DNA from: Catenovulum sediminis
GTDB taxonomy: Bacteria > Pseudomonadota > Gammaproteobacteria > Enterobacterales > Alteromonadaceae
Assembly (NCBI RefSeq): GCF_007289895.1
Contig: NZ_CP041660.1
Location: 1,798,001 to 1,862,000 of the forward strand
Direction: 5' to 3'
Length of the DNA: 64,000 nucleotides
The position numbers and the translations under genes are program-made. Positions 17,700 to 25,974 of this stretch are shown here, piece by piece (the stretch's first letter is position 1; each line of letters starts with the position of its first letter). Under the pieces are notes generated by a model. The model worked only from the letters and a program-made list of their open reading frames with translations. It did no database searches and was not told where the DNA came from.

Positions 17700-18119
17700 T
17701 CACATTTTCGTTCCTAAGTTTCTCTTTTTAAACTCTTCAGCAGCGCTTGTAACATAAGACATTACTAAAATCCCCCCTTCTAATAAAGATATAAAGTAGC
17801 CTAAAGCTGTATCTAAAAAAGCTGAGGCAGAGTATCCCAATCCGAAAGAACCTACGGTCAAATTACAAATAATAAGTATAACAAATCCAACTCTTGCACT
17901 ATTAAAAAAGCTATATAACCCAAAACAGCAAACAAGATACAAACATGGAATTACATAATTAAAACTTTCAGGGAGGGGGAGTTGCGCCTCAAGTCCAGCC
18001 AATCCAAGAAAAGATACTGTTTGTTCACGATATAGGTAAGGCCATGCTAACGGGAGAAATATATAGGTTGTATAAATGATGATTAAGAATAAAACTGCTT
18101 TTTTATAAGCTTGAATCAT
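17700..18119 (-). CDS. Small membrane protein downstream of rhs (four predicted helices)
   Basis: 139 aa, not recognised. Four hydrophobic segments: about 8-28, 55-70, 72-95 and 100-122 (ALGYFISLLEGGILVMSYV). Its start overlaps the stop of the 81-aa gene (ATGA), so the two are co-translated after rhs. As polytopic inner-membrane proteins directly after an Rhs toxin gene, one or both may provide immunity against the Rhs tip, but a tip-unrelated role is equally compatible with what can be seen. Confidence 0.6.
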   Translation of the reverse strand: MIQAYKKAVLFLIIIYTTYIFLPLAWPYLYREQTVSFLGLAGLEAQLPLPESFNYVIPCLYLVCCFGLYSFFNSARVGFVILIICNLTVGSFGLGYSASAFLDTALGYFISLLEGGILVMSYVTSAAEEFKKRNLGTKM

Positions 18120-18364
18120 TACTTTTTTCCTTTTTTTGTTTTTTTGTTTTTAACTTTGAAGTGTTTATCAATTAAATAATTGCAAACAATCATCAATATA
18201 ATACTCATAAAAATGAAACTTCCTAGTAGCGAAAAACTACCAAACATAAACTCATTTTTTGAGTAGGTACTGCTATTGTTTCCCGAAAATACTTCTAAAG
18301 CTAAGACAATATATAGTCCAAGGAAGAATATCGTAACAATTGCGAAACCAATTTTTCTAATCAT
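18119..18364 (-). CDS. Small membrane protein immediately downstream of rhs (two helices)
   Basis: 81 aa with two transmembrane helices (about 6-26 and 44-66), a short extracytoplasmic loop rich in Ser/Asn between them, and a very basic cytoplasmic tail (KHFKVKNKKTKKGKK). It starts 35 bp after the rhs stop codon. Position suggests an immunity gene for the Rhs C-terminal tip; no family is recognised. The Lys-rich tail encoded by A-runs is AT-rich compared with the flanking core genes. Confidence 0.6.
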   Translation of the reverse strand: MIRKIGFAIVTIFFLGLYIVLALEVFSGNNSSTYSKNEFMFGSFSLLGSFIFMSIILMIVCNYLIDKHFKVKNKKTKKGKK

Positions 18365-18399
18365 GATAAAGCCATTTAATTAATTTAATTGATTAGCTA

Positions 18400-21300
18400 C
18401 TATTGATAGTAGTTTTTGCAAGTACAACCTTTTGCTGCAGTGCCAGTTAAATCATCTGTACCGTTGCCATCTAGATCATAGGTAGTACATTGGTTTGATC
18501 CTGTGGGCTTATTCTCAATAGGTCCCAATTTACTAATTGGGACTGAATCACAATAACAAGTTTTAAACTGCTTCAACCCATCAGCTTGATATAGCTCCTG
18601 TGCCATTTGTGATTGCTTGAAAGCTCTTGCGAGTGCATCTCGATTAGCATTCCAATGCTCTATCTGATTGTGGTGAGTCCAACCTGTATCTCTCGACGGC
18701 CAAGCTGACTCTCGACCCGGCGTAACAAAATTTGGACGAGCAGGTATCCCTCTTAGTCCATCAGTGTCAATCCAAGTAACAGGATTACCACCAACATACG
18801 TATATGTATTGATCCCACCAGCCAACCCAATTGGGTCACTGGTGATATATCGTCCCGTTTCTGGGTCGTAATAACGATTAATGTTATACCAAAGGCCACT
18901 TTCTTTATCATAATACTGGCCCGGAAAACCAATATTAAACTCACCAATACTACTAAATGCCACGCTGCGGTCAAAAGCATTCAATTTGGCGCGCCACACA
19001 ATATTTTTTGCACCATTAGTGATAAACTCTGGACGGCCTAAATGGTCATTATGAACATAGTACAACTGTGAGTTTTTAACCAAGCCCACTAGTTGATTGT
19101 TAAAGTAAATATAAAATATTGATAACGTATTAGAGTTGGGCGCAGTTTCTGCCACTAATTGACCAGCGGCGTTGTACAGGTAACGTGTTGAGCCAGCATC
19201 ACTCACTTTTAGCACGCGCTGGTTCTTCGCGTTGTAATAGTAAAGAACGGTATTTCCGCCTTTAGGCGTCAAAGAGGTTAGACGCCCGCGACTATCATAG
19301 CTTGCGGTGAAAGCTTTATTACCATTAAGCGTGTTGCCACTTCGACTGAGCATATTACCCAATTGGTCATACTTATATTCGCGTAATACACTGCCATTTA
19401 GGTTAGTGGTGCTATAATTTTTACGATTACTGTTTTTATCATAACCAAAATCTTCGGTTGTAGTACCACTACTGTATGTGATCAGTCTATCTGCATCATC
19501 ATAGTCGAAGTAAGATTTATCATATTGATAGTATTCGATATCACTTATTAAATTGAGCTTATTTTTATAGTAGTAGTCTTTTACATACGTGTTGCCATTT
19601 TTGATTTTGGTTGTGCGGCCGTCTAAATCAAAGCTCACTTTACGAAGCTCTCCATTGCCAAAAAGAAAGTGATTTTCCGACACGTTTGGAGTCACAGTTA
19701 ATAGTGCTTGCCAATTGCTGCCTATTTTTACATCAATACCATTGATTGTATCCACTTGGTTTTGGACATAGTGATAACGCAATTGCACGCCACCACTAGA
19801 GTATACGGTGCGCTTAATATTATAGTTTGAGGGAGTGTCAATGCTGTTATAGTCGACATAATTAGTGATTGTATAATTTATGCCTTTTATATTAGTGGTT
19901 TGCTCAGTTAATAAGCCCTTTGTGTTGTAGCTATAAGTTGTGTGCCCAGAGGTATCGCTAATACCACACAGCCTCCCGTTACCATTATAGCAAGCCGTTG
20001 TACTAGGCTTATCTCCATCATAATAGAATGAATCTACCAAGCTCTCGGTGCCATAAGTAAATGATGTAATGCGACCAAGTCCGTCATACAAGCTGGTTTT
20101 TGTGTTTCCACTATCGTCCGTTTGTACCCACGGCAAGCCATATTGGTTATATGTTTGGGTTGTAGTACCTGTGGTGGGGCTGATAAGTGTTGTCACTTCG
20201 CCATATCCATTTCTGTGGTATATCGTTGTTTGCCCACGCGCATCGGTTACTTGCTGTATATATCCCAATGAATCATGCAGATAACTAACAGTTTCGTTTT
20301 CAGCGTTTGTGACACTCTCAAGTTGCCCAAAATCATTGTATAGATAACTAATTTCGCGCCCTAGTGCGTCAGTTTGTGACATAAGCTGCTTCTTACTGTT
20401 GTATAGATAGTTAACTTTTTGCTCATTTACGCCATATTTGCTTTCTAATAATCCAAGTTCGTCATACTGAAGGGCACTGGAATAATATGAGAGTTGAGTA
20501 GGGGTACAGATACCCGACGTACACCCTGTTAAGCCATAGCCTACCTGTATTGTTTCTACGTTATTTAGTAAATCATAGCTATAAGAAACTGACTTACCAG
20601 CCGAATCTATACTCCCTATTAGGCGCTGGGCTGTATCATAGTAGTTGTTTAATTGGGTTACATTACCATATGTCACGCTCTTGATTTCATTGGCCGCCGT
20701 ATAGGTATACGAAGTAGTACTCCAATCATTATCATTACGTTTGATACTCTTTAATCTGCCTTTAGCATCAAATGTCATGTCTCTTTTATTACCGTTTGCA
20801 TCCGTGAATGTGTTGTCATTTGAATAGCCATTCGGATATGTAAAAGTCGAAACATTATCCTCTGCATCAGTCGTTTTTGTGAGTCTACCCTGTGAGTCAT
20901 ATTCTAGTGTCGTTGCAGCGCCTGCACCACTTGATGCATCAATGGTGATTTTACTAGGTAAATTGTTAGGGTGAAAAAGATAAGAGTATGTTGTATATCT
21001 TTCTGGCTCATATGTGTTGCTAGCATATTTAAGTGCTTTAGATTTTATTGTTCGAATACGATTCCGATATGCGGTTGAACTATCGTAAACGTAATCGTAC
21101 ACTAAAGCAGGAACTGACCTAGGAATTGGGCAACTAACATCGACACATAGAGCGGACTCTACTGCACCATCCCAAATGTTTACCTTCGTCAACCTATCAT
21201 ATTGATCCCAAATGTATTCATGCGTGACTCCTTTTTCATATTTATATTTCATATTACCATAATCTTCTGAACCAGAGGCGTCATAATATGAGTATACCGT

Positions 21301-22842
21301 GTATGAACCATCCTCATTCTGCTCTTGCTTAATACGACCGTCTGCACCAGTGGAGTAACTCCTTGCCGCTGCTGGGCACACGGATGTAGATGGGTGTGTA
21401 ACACCTTCTAATTGCCCTTTTTCATCATAAGTATAGGTCTGCACTGCTCCCCTTGCGTTAGTAACGCTTGTAGAGAAGGAGGTATAAGTAAACGACTTTT
21501 GATTAATGCCATTTACTAAGCCACTACTGCTTACTTTACCATCGCTGTAATATTGATAATCACCCCATTGCTCTCCCCCCATTGAGATACTTGTGAGTAA
21601 ATAACCAACAATACTTGTGTCCTCAGTTAAACCTTTAGCCTTATATGTGTATTCAAGCGTGTCATTTGCCAAGCTAGAGAAATGGACCGTGCTGGTGAAT
21701 ACTTCCGCGGCTAACTCCTGCTCAGTACCTGTATAATAATCGTCCCGCAACACATCCGCATAAATAATATTGTGACGATTAGGAAGCTTGATAGCGAGCC
21801 CTGATTCATTGAATGTAAAGGTGAGTTGTTCGCCTGAACTATGTGTCACTGATTTGAGATAATCGGCGCCTGAAACATGCTCATAATCAAACGTCCAACT
21901 GATACCATTGATATTCTCAATCTTGGAAACTTGACCGTATTTTGTAAACGTATATATCGTTCCGTTATTTGCATTGTAAGTAAAGCCACCAACAGCCGAT
22001 ACAGAGCCATTACTAATAGTCACTATTCGCTTGATTTGCTCGCCATCGGAACTGACCAAAGTATTTTTCTGTTCAATTGTGCCACCACCAGACGGAATAA
22101 GAGGGTAAAAGTTTTTCGCACCGTTTTGTAAATACAAGGTAATTACTTGAGGTGGTATGTCATTGGATAAAGTGCACGAGCTCGGAAAGCCCAATCCATT
22201 TTCAGCAATACAAGATGCGGTGTCTGGCAGATACGAGATACGCAACTTAGTATCTAGCATACTGTTCCAATTAGCGCCAAAAATAGAGCCGCCAAAGTAA
22301 GAGTTGGAGTTATAGTGACGTGTTATATGTAAGGGAAATTCATTTTGCCCTTTAAAGTCCGTATCCTGAATTACTTTAGTACCTGATCTAATAACTACCG
22401 GACAATCCGTCGTTGAATCTTTTTGCTTTGGCTTTGGCTTTGATTCTTCGCTCGCACCTGATTCACTATTACTCTCTTGGCCACTTTGGTCAAAATCGTC
22501 TGAATTATGTCCTAAGCTCATACTTAGTCCGTCTAACGTGTGGGAATAATCGTGTACAATTCGTTGCCTTTCGACTGTTATTACTTCAATGGGCTCTTCG
22601 GCCAACCCAAAACCAGCCCTAAACATACAGGAATGCAGTTTTTGGTTGCACGTTCTTCCGTCATCCACATAACTATCCAGATTACGACAATCTTCAGATT
22701 CCTGACGACATTGCTCTATTTTTTCTTGCGTTTCTGCATCTATCTGAGAGAGTGATTCAAAAGATATTGAGCCTAAAATACAAATAAATAGGCTTCTTGA
22801 TAAGAATGGCATGCTTAAATGTTTGCCTAAAATTGACAACAT
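18400..22842 (-). CDS. Sec-exported Rhs/YD-repeat protein with C-terminal variable tip
   Basis: 1480 aa polymorphic-toxin-type Rhs. An N-terminal hydrophobic signal (SLFICILGSISFESLSQ) indicates Sec export; start at 22842 has AAGGA 7 nt upstream. A Cys-containing head and Lys/Pro/Glu-rich linker (about 45-145) precede a DUF6531-like entry (VVIRSGTKVIQDTDF, ITRHYNSNSYFG), then dozens of YD repeats (for example YDELGLLESKY, YDSQGRLTKTT) to about residue 1330, and the Rhs hallmark [20 protein letters not shown]. The junction reads GGNPVTWIDTDGL instead of DPxGL. The tip is only about 115 residues and Cys-rich (CYCDS, CTCKNYYQ), with no recognised toxin fold. Two secreted-protein genes lie upstream and two membrane-protein genes downstream in the same direction. 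Confidence 0.88.
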   Translation of the reverse strand: MLSILGKHLSMPFLSRSLFICILGSISFESLSQIDAETQEKIEQCRQESEDCRNLDSYVDDGRTCNQKLHSCMFRAGFGLAEEPIEVITVERQRIVHDYSHTLDGLSMSLGHNSDDFDQSGQESNSESGASEESKPKPKQKDSTTDCPVVIRSGTKVIQDTDFKGQNEFPLHITRHYNSNSYFGGSIFGANWNSMLDTKLRISYLPDTASCIAENGLGFPSSCTLSNDIPPQVITLYLQNGAKNFYPLIPSGGGTIEQKNTLVSSDGEQIKRIVTISNGSVSAVGGFTYNANNGTIYTFTKYGQVSKIENINGISWTFDYEHVSGADYLKSVTHSSGEQLTFTFNESGLAIKLPNRHNIIYADVLRDDYYTGTEQELAAEVFTSTVHFSSLANDTLEYTYKAKGLTEDTSIVGYLLTSISMGGEQWGDYQYYSDGKVSSSGLVNGINQKSFTYTSFSTSVTNARGAVQTYTYDEKGQLEGVTHPSTSVCPAAARSYSTGADGRIKQEQNEDGSYTVYSYYDASGSEDYGNMKYKYEKGVTHEYIWDQYDRLTKVNIWDGAVESALCVDVSCPIPRSVPALVYDYVYDSSTAYRNRIRTIKSKALKYASNTYEPERYTTYSYLFHPNNLPSKITIDASSGAGAATTLEYDSQGRLTKTTDAEDNVSTFTYPNGYSNDNTFTDANGNKRDMTFDAKGRLKSIKRNDNDWSTTSYTYTAANEIKSVTYGNVTQLNNYYDTAQRLIGSIDSAGKSVSYSYDLLNNVETIQVGYGLTGCTSGICTPTQLSYYSSALQYDELGLLESKYGVNEQKVNYLYNSKKQLMSQTDALGREISYLYNDFGQLESVTNAENETVSYLHDSLGYIQQVTDARGQTTIYHRNGYGEVTTLISPTTGTTTQTYNQYGLPWVQTDDSGNTKTSLYDGLGRITSFTYGTESLVDSFYYDGDKPSTTACYNGNGRLCGISDTSGHTTYSYNTKGLLTEQTTNIKGINYTITNYVDYNSIDTPSNYNIKRTVYSSGGVQLRYHYVQNQVDTINGIDVKIGSNWQALLTVTPNVSENHFLFGNGELRKVSFDLDGRTTKIKNGNTYVKDYYYKNKLNLISDIEYYQYDKSYFDYDDADRLITYSSGTTTEDFGYDKNSNRKNYSTTNLNGSVLREYKYDQLGNMLSRSGNTLNGNKAFTASYDSRGRLTSLTPKGGNTVLYYYNAKNQRVLKVSDAGSTRYLYNAAGQLVAETAPNSNTLSIFYIYFNNQLVGLVKNSQLYYVHNDHLGRPEFITNGAKNIVWRAKLNAFDRSVAFSSIGEFNIGFPGQYYDKESGLWYNINRYYDPETGRYITSDPIGLAGGINTYTYVGGNPVTWIDTDGLRGIPARPNFVTPGRESAWPSRDTGWTHHNQIEHWNANRDALARAFKQSQMAQELYQADGLKQFKTCYCDSVPISKLGPIENKPTGSNQCTTYDLDGNGTDDLTGTAAKGCTCKNYYQ

Positions 22843-22945
22843 AATATATTCCTTTATTAACTTTTCTAATGGAACGGTTACTATTTATATTGTTAACAGA
22901 GTATGTGCTGTGCCACTAACCCGTTAAACACTAGCAACTAAGTCT

Positions 22946-23872
22946 TTACTTTATTTTTATTAAGTGACCAGTAGGCTCGTACTCATAAGTAACGCTTGAA
23001 GGCTCCAAACGAATATTATCAATACCAATATCCCCTCTATAGCCGCCAACGGCAACCGCCCTAAATCTCAACTTGGCATTACTACTAGCGTGGGAAATAG
23101 GGACACTTACTTCTGACCATGGGGTTGTACTGGAGCTATGTTGCTGACCGTTTTTACTCCAAATAACGATCCATTGACTACCGTTGAAAAGCTCTAGATA
23201 TAGTGTTCCTGTATTCGCACCAAACATGTGATATTGAAAGGTAATGATATCGTCAGATGAGGAAAGATTCGCACTTTGCAGTATTGCTGTGTTACCCGTG
23301 TTAAATGCATAACCGCTAGTTGTTTCAAAATATGCATAAGAATCCCCTTGCGCCGCTGAGGATGGTCCTGTACTACCAGATGGCGTACTTCCTGAATTTA
23401 TATACCAATTGTAGGAACCGGTATTAGACCAACTTCCCCATCCGCTCTCGAAGTTTTCAGATAAATCGTATGCAGTTGCACCACCGGCTACTACAGATAC
23501 TGAAAAGGGCAATATACTGGCAGTATCAAAGTGATAATTACCATTGGTAAAAGATTCATAGGCGGTGCTAATTTCAATTTCATATTCACCAACGGGATAA
23601 TTGGTAACAGAGAAGCTTTTCTGGTTGCAATTAAGGGTTTCGTAATAATCAAATACACTACTAGAGCCAGTTTGTAGAACAGTGATCTCAAAATATACAC
23701 AACCTTCTTCAGGGTTGTTGCTATGCGCATCCCACGTAATGGTAAATGCACCATTGTTAGAAATCAGGGAAACTTCGATATTGGCCGCTATTATTTGAGC
23801 TTGAGATGGGGCACTTAGAAGTGCACACACCCACACAAAACACAGGGCTATACTCGATATAAACCTATTCAT
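22946..23872 (-). CDS. Secreted protein with MAM-like domain and a single YD-like tail
   Basis: 308 aa with a clear signal peptide (about 1-25, ending in PSQAQ). Residues 30-130 form a beta-rich, fibronectin-like domain (ITWDAHSNNPEEGCVYFEIT). Residues about 138-290 resemble a MAM/jelly-roll domain (FESGWGSWSNTGSYNWYIN, ITFQYHMFGANTGTLYLEL, GDIGIDNIRLEPS). The last 13 residues, YEYEPTGHLIKIK, match one YD-repeat unit like those of the Rhs protein encoded 103 bp downstream. That suggests the two proteins act together (adhesin or docking factor), but this is inference. Confidence 0.7.
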   Translation of the reverse strand: MNRFISSIALCFVWVCALLSAPSQAQIIAANIEVSLISNNGAFTITWDAHSNNPEEGCVYFEITVLQTGSSSVFDYYETLNCNQKSFSVTNYPVGEYEIEISTAYESFTNGNYHFDTASILPFSVSVVAGGATAYDLSENFESGWGSWSNTGSYNWYINSGSTPSGSTGPSSAAQGDSYAYFETTSGYAFNTGNTAILQSANLSSSDDIITFQYHMFGANTGTLYLELFNGSQWIVIWSKNGQQHSSSTTPWSEVSVPISHASSNAKLRFRAVAVGGYRGDIGIDNIRLEPSSVTYEYEPTGHLIKIK

Positions 23873-24227
23873 TTTCTGAGGCCTCTTCGTTGATTTGGGC
23901 GACTTCTTCTACCTCTAGTTGGAAGTTTTCTATGTTTTTGTGTAAATGCTTACTGCGGCAATTTTCTATAAACTTTAAAGCCTTTTCTCTATCCATGTTG
24001 TGTTTATTTTTTCCTTCCTGGAAACACTTCTTGGATGCACTCTTGAGCAACAACATATCTTGAACACGCTTTGCTCTTTGAATTTCAGCTCTTTCCAGAC
24101 CCTGATTAGCAGAAGCCGGATCGTCAGGTTTTTTAGCTAGGGTAGTGAAGGAGAATAAAGCCATTACAATACCTGCAATCATGAGAGGTAGGTATTGTCG
24201 ATGTAAAGGTAAAAAATTCACGTGCAT
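23865..24227 (-). CDS. Small secreted helical protein upstream of the MAM/Rhs genes
   Basis: 120 aa, not recognised. N-terminal hydrophobic segment (LPLMIAGIVMALFSFTTLA) then a charged, mostly helical mature part with two Cys (KKCFQEG, ENCRSKH) and an acidic C-terminus. It overlaps the MAM-like gene by 8 bp, so it heads the apparent operon that runs through rhs. The 178 bp upstream (24228-24405) contain no gene and should hold the operon promoter; no convincing boxes were identified. Confidence 0.6.
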   Translation of the reverse strand: MHVNFLPLHRQYLPLMIAGIVMALFSFTTLAKKPDDPASANQGLERAEIQRAKRVQDMLLLKSASKKCFQEGKNKHNMDREKALKFIENCRSKHLHKNIENFQLEVEEVAQINEEASENE

Positions 24228-24405
24228 TTTAACTTTCCTTGTATGGTGGTGTGTTTTGATTTTTAATGATTGTTGTTGAGTGTTTGTTGTCGTATATTAG
24301 TCTTAAGAATCAATATCGTCAAATTTTATTTACATATGAGTGTGGAAGACCACGGCTAGTGCATTTTAGTACCAGACTCCAGCAGGGTTGAGCGATAATG
24401 AACGT

Positions 24406-25005
24406 CTAGCCCAGCCATTTTCTTTTTCCTTGCCAATGACTTCGAACGGCATTGAGGGCTTGCTCTGCATCTAATCCTAAAGAGCTTATGTACCAACGCG
24501 TTTCACTCGTTTCTTTTCCGGTCGATTTTTCATGTATTGTAGCCGTCACTTGGATGATGCTATTCAGCCCTGACCATTGGTATTCTTTATCTAACCACTT
24601 TTTATCAATCAGTAGCTGTTGGCATACTCTGGTTTCAATGCGTCCATGTCCAGTGTCAGCTTCTGTGTATGTACTATGTTTTTCTTCACTCAACCCTTCA
24701 CGAACGCTTTTATGCCACCAGGCTTCTAGCTCGCGCTGCATACCCGAATGGTTCCCCTTTAAGGCTAAAATATAGTCCGCTTTTTGATGGATAATTTGCT
24801 GGGCTATCTCTGCTTGGCATCCCATTGCATCAAGCGTGACAATGCTGTTTTCAATATCTTCCCAACCCTCAGCACCTGAAAGGACTGCGCTGATTGATAG
24901 CAATAGAATATCGAGTAGGTTATGTTTTTTACAGCGGTCGATGCGAGGATCTGTGATTGAGTCTTGCTTGATCTTTAAGAAGCGCTCAAAAAAGTCAGCA
25001 GGCGT
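24406..25005 (-). pseudogene. ISAs1-family transposase remnant with internal deletion
   Basis: Minus-strand frame from about 25005 reads LTPADFFERFLKIKQDS...LLLSISAVLSGAEGWEDIE, the N-terminal DDE_Tnp_1-associated part, and then jumps directly to NSIVTLDAMGCQAEIAQQI of the catalytic domain. In normal ISAs1 transposases well over 100 residues, including the first catalytic Asp, separate these. The 3' part continues QIIHQKADYILALKGNH, TETRWYISSLGLD and stops after AVRSHW, where non-family sequence follows. So it is deleted internally and cut at both ends; the 5' cut coincides with a MITE at 25006. An internal ATG at 24903 gives a 165-codon ORF but no functional enzyme. Confidence 0.82.
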
Positions 25006-25074
25006 TAGGGCGTGTGAATCTTTGTTTTATTTTTTCTCTCAGCTCAAATTATAAACAAAGATCAACACGCCCTA
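25006..25074. mobile_element. 69-bp MITE (short copy)
   Basis: Terminal inverted repeats TAGGGCGTGTGAATCTTTGT and, at the other end, ACAAAGATCAACACGCCCTA surround only 29 bp. The right 45 bp match the right end of the 268-bp element at 37901-38168. Both copies carry T...A at the outer edge, consistent with a TA target. It abuts the truncated ISAs1 gene and lies 44 bp before the XRE gene. Confidence 0.75.
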
Positions 25075-25118
25075 GATTTGATATGCTTTAGCTAAACAAA
25101 ATTAAAGGAAAGTTTGAT

Positions 25119-25856
25119 ATGTCGCAGACCGCTGCGTTGACACAAGCATTAAAATCCGCGTTAAAAGCACATGGTAAAACCTATGCGGATGTCGCAACGC
25201 ATTTACAGTTAACCGAAGCGAGTGTGAAACGCTTGTTTGCAGAGCAAAGTTTCAGTCTGTCACGATTTGATAAAGTTTGTCGTATGTTGGGCTTGGAAAT
25301 TACTGACATAGTGCAAATGATGCAGGCACAACAACCGCAACTCAAACAACTGACAATTGAACAGGAAAAAGAGATTACACAAGACATGAGCTTGTTGTTA
25401 ATTACGGTTTGTGTACTCAATAAATGGACGATTGAAGACATAATGCAATATAACAATTTTAGCCAATCTCAATGTATTCAGAAGCTTGCCCATTTAGATC
25501 GTTTAAAAATCATCGAGTTACTGCCGAGAAACAAAATTAAGTTGTTAGTATCGCCAAACTTTCAATGGATCAAAAATGGTCCGATTCAACAGTTTTTTCA
25601 AACTCAATTAGGCAAAGAATACTTTAATGCAGCCTTTAGAGAAGACGAAGAATGTTTAATTGTATTAAACGGTATGTTGTCGGCTAAAAGCAACGCAGAA
25701 TTTCAGCGTAAACTGCGGCGACTGGCGCGTGAATTTGATGAGTTGAATAATGAAGATGCAGGATTACCGTTAGATGAAAAAAATGGTGTGACAACCGTGT
25801 TGGCAGTCAGAAGGTGGAAATACGGATTGTTTAACCCGTTTTCGAAAAAGCAATAG
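25119..25856 (+). CDS. XRE-family helix-turn-helix transcriptional regulator
   Basis: 245 aa. HTH_XRE/Cro domain at about residues 8-68 (KTYADVATHLQLTEASVKRLF, FDKVCRMLGLEITDIVQMM), then a helical C-terminal domain without a recognised ligand fold (DMSLLLITVCVLNKWTIEDI, FQTQLGKEYFNAAFREDEE). AAAGGAAAG lies just ahead of the ATG. It stands alone between the MITE and the VIT/VWA gene; its target is unknown. Confidence 0.85.
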   Translation: MSQTAALTQALKSALKAHGKTYADVATHLQLTEASVKRLFAEQSFSLSRFDKVCRMLGLEITDIVQMMQAQQPQLKQLTIEQEKEITQDMSLLLITVCVLNKWTIEDIMQYNNFSQSQCIQKLAHLDRLKIIELLPRNKIKLLVSPNFQWIKNGPIQQFFQTQLGKEYFNAAFREDEECLIVLNGMLSAKSNAEFQRKLRRLAREFDELNNEDAGLPLDEKNGVTTVLAVRRWKYGLFNPFSKKQ

Positions 25857-25974
25857 TAGGTATTATATATTGATACTTATTGGGGCGTAATTTTAAACTT
25901 CAGCTATTTAGGTTGTTTTGTATCGTGCAATTAGTGATCTTGTCGGCGAAATTTAACCGATAAGGACACAAAAT

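Noticed and set aside
18753-18980. 75-codon ORF within rhs in another frame
   Set aside because: Shadow of the conserved Rhs core, no own signals.
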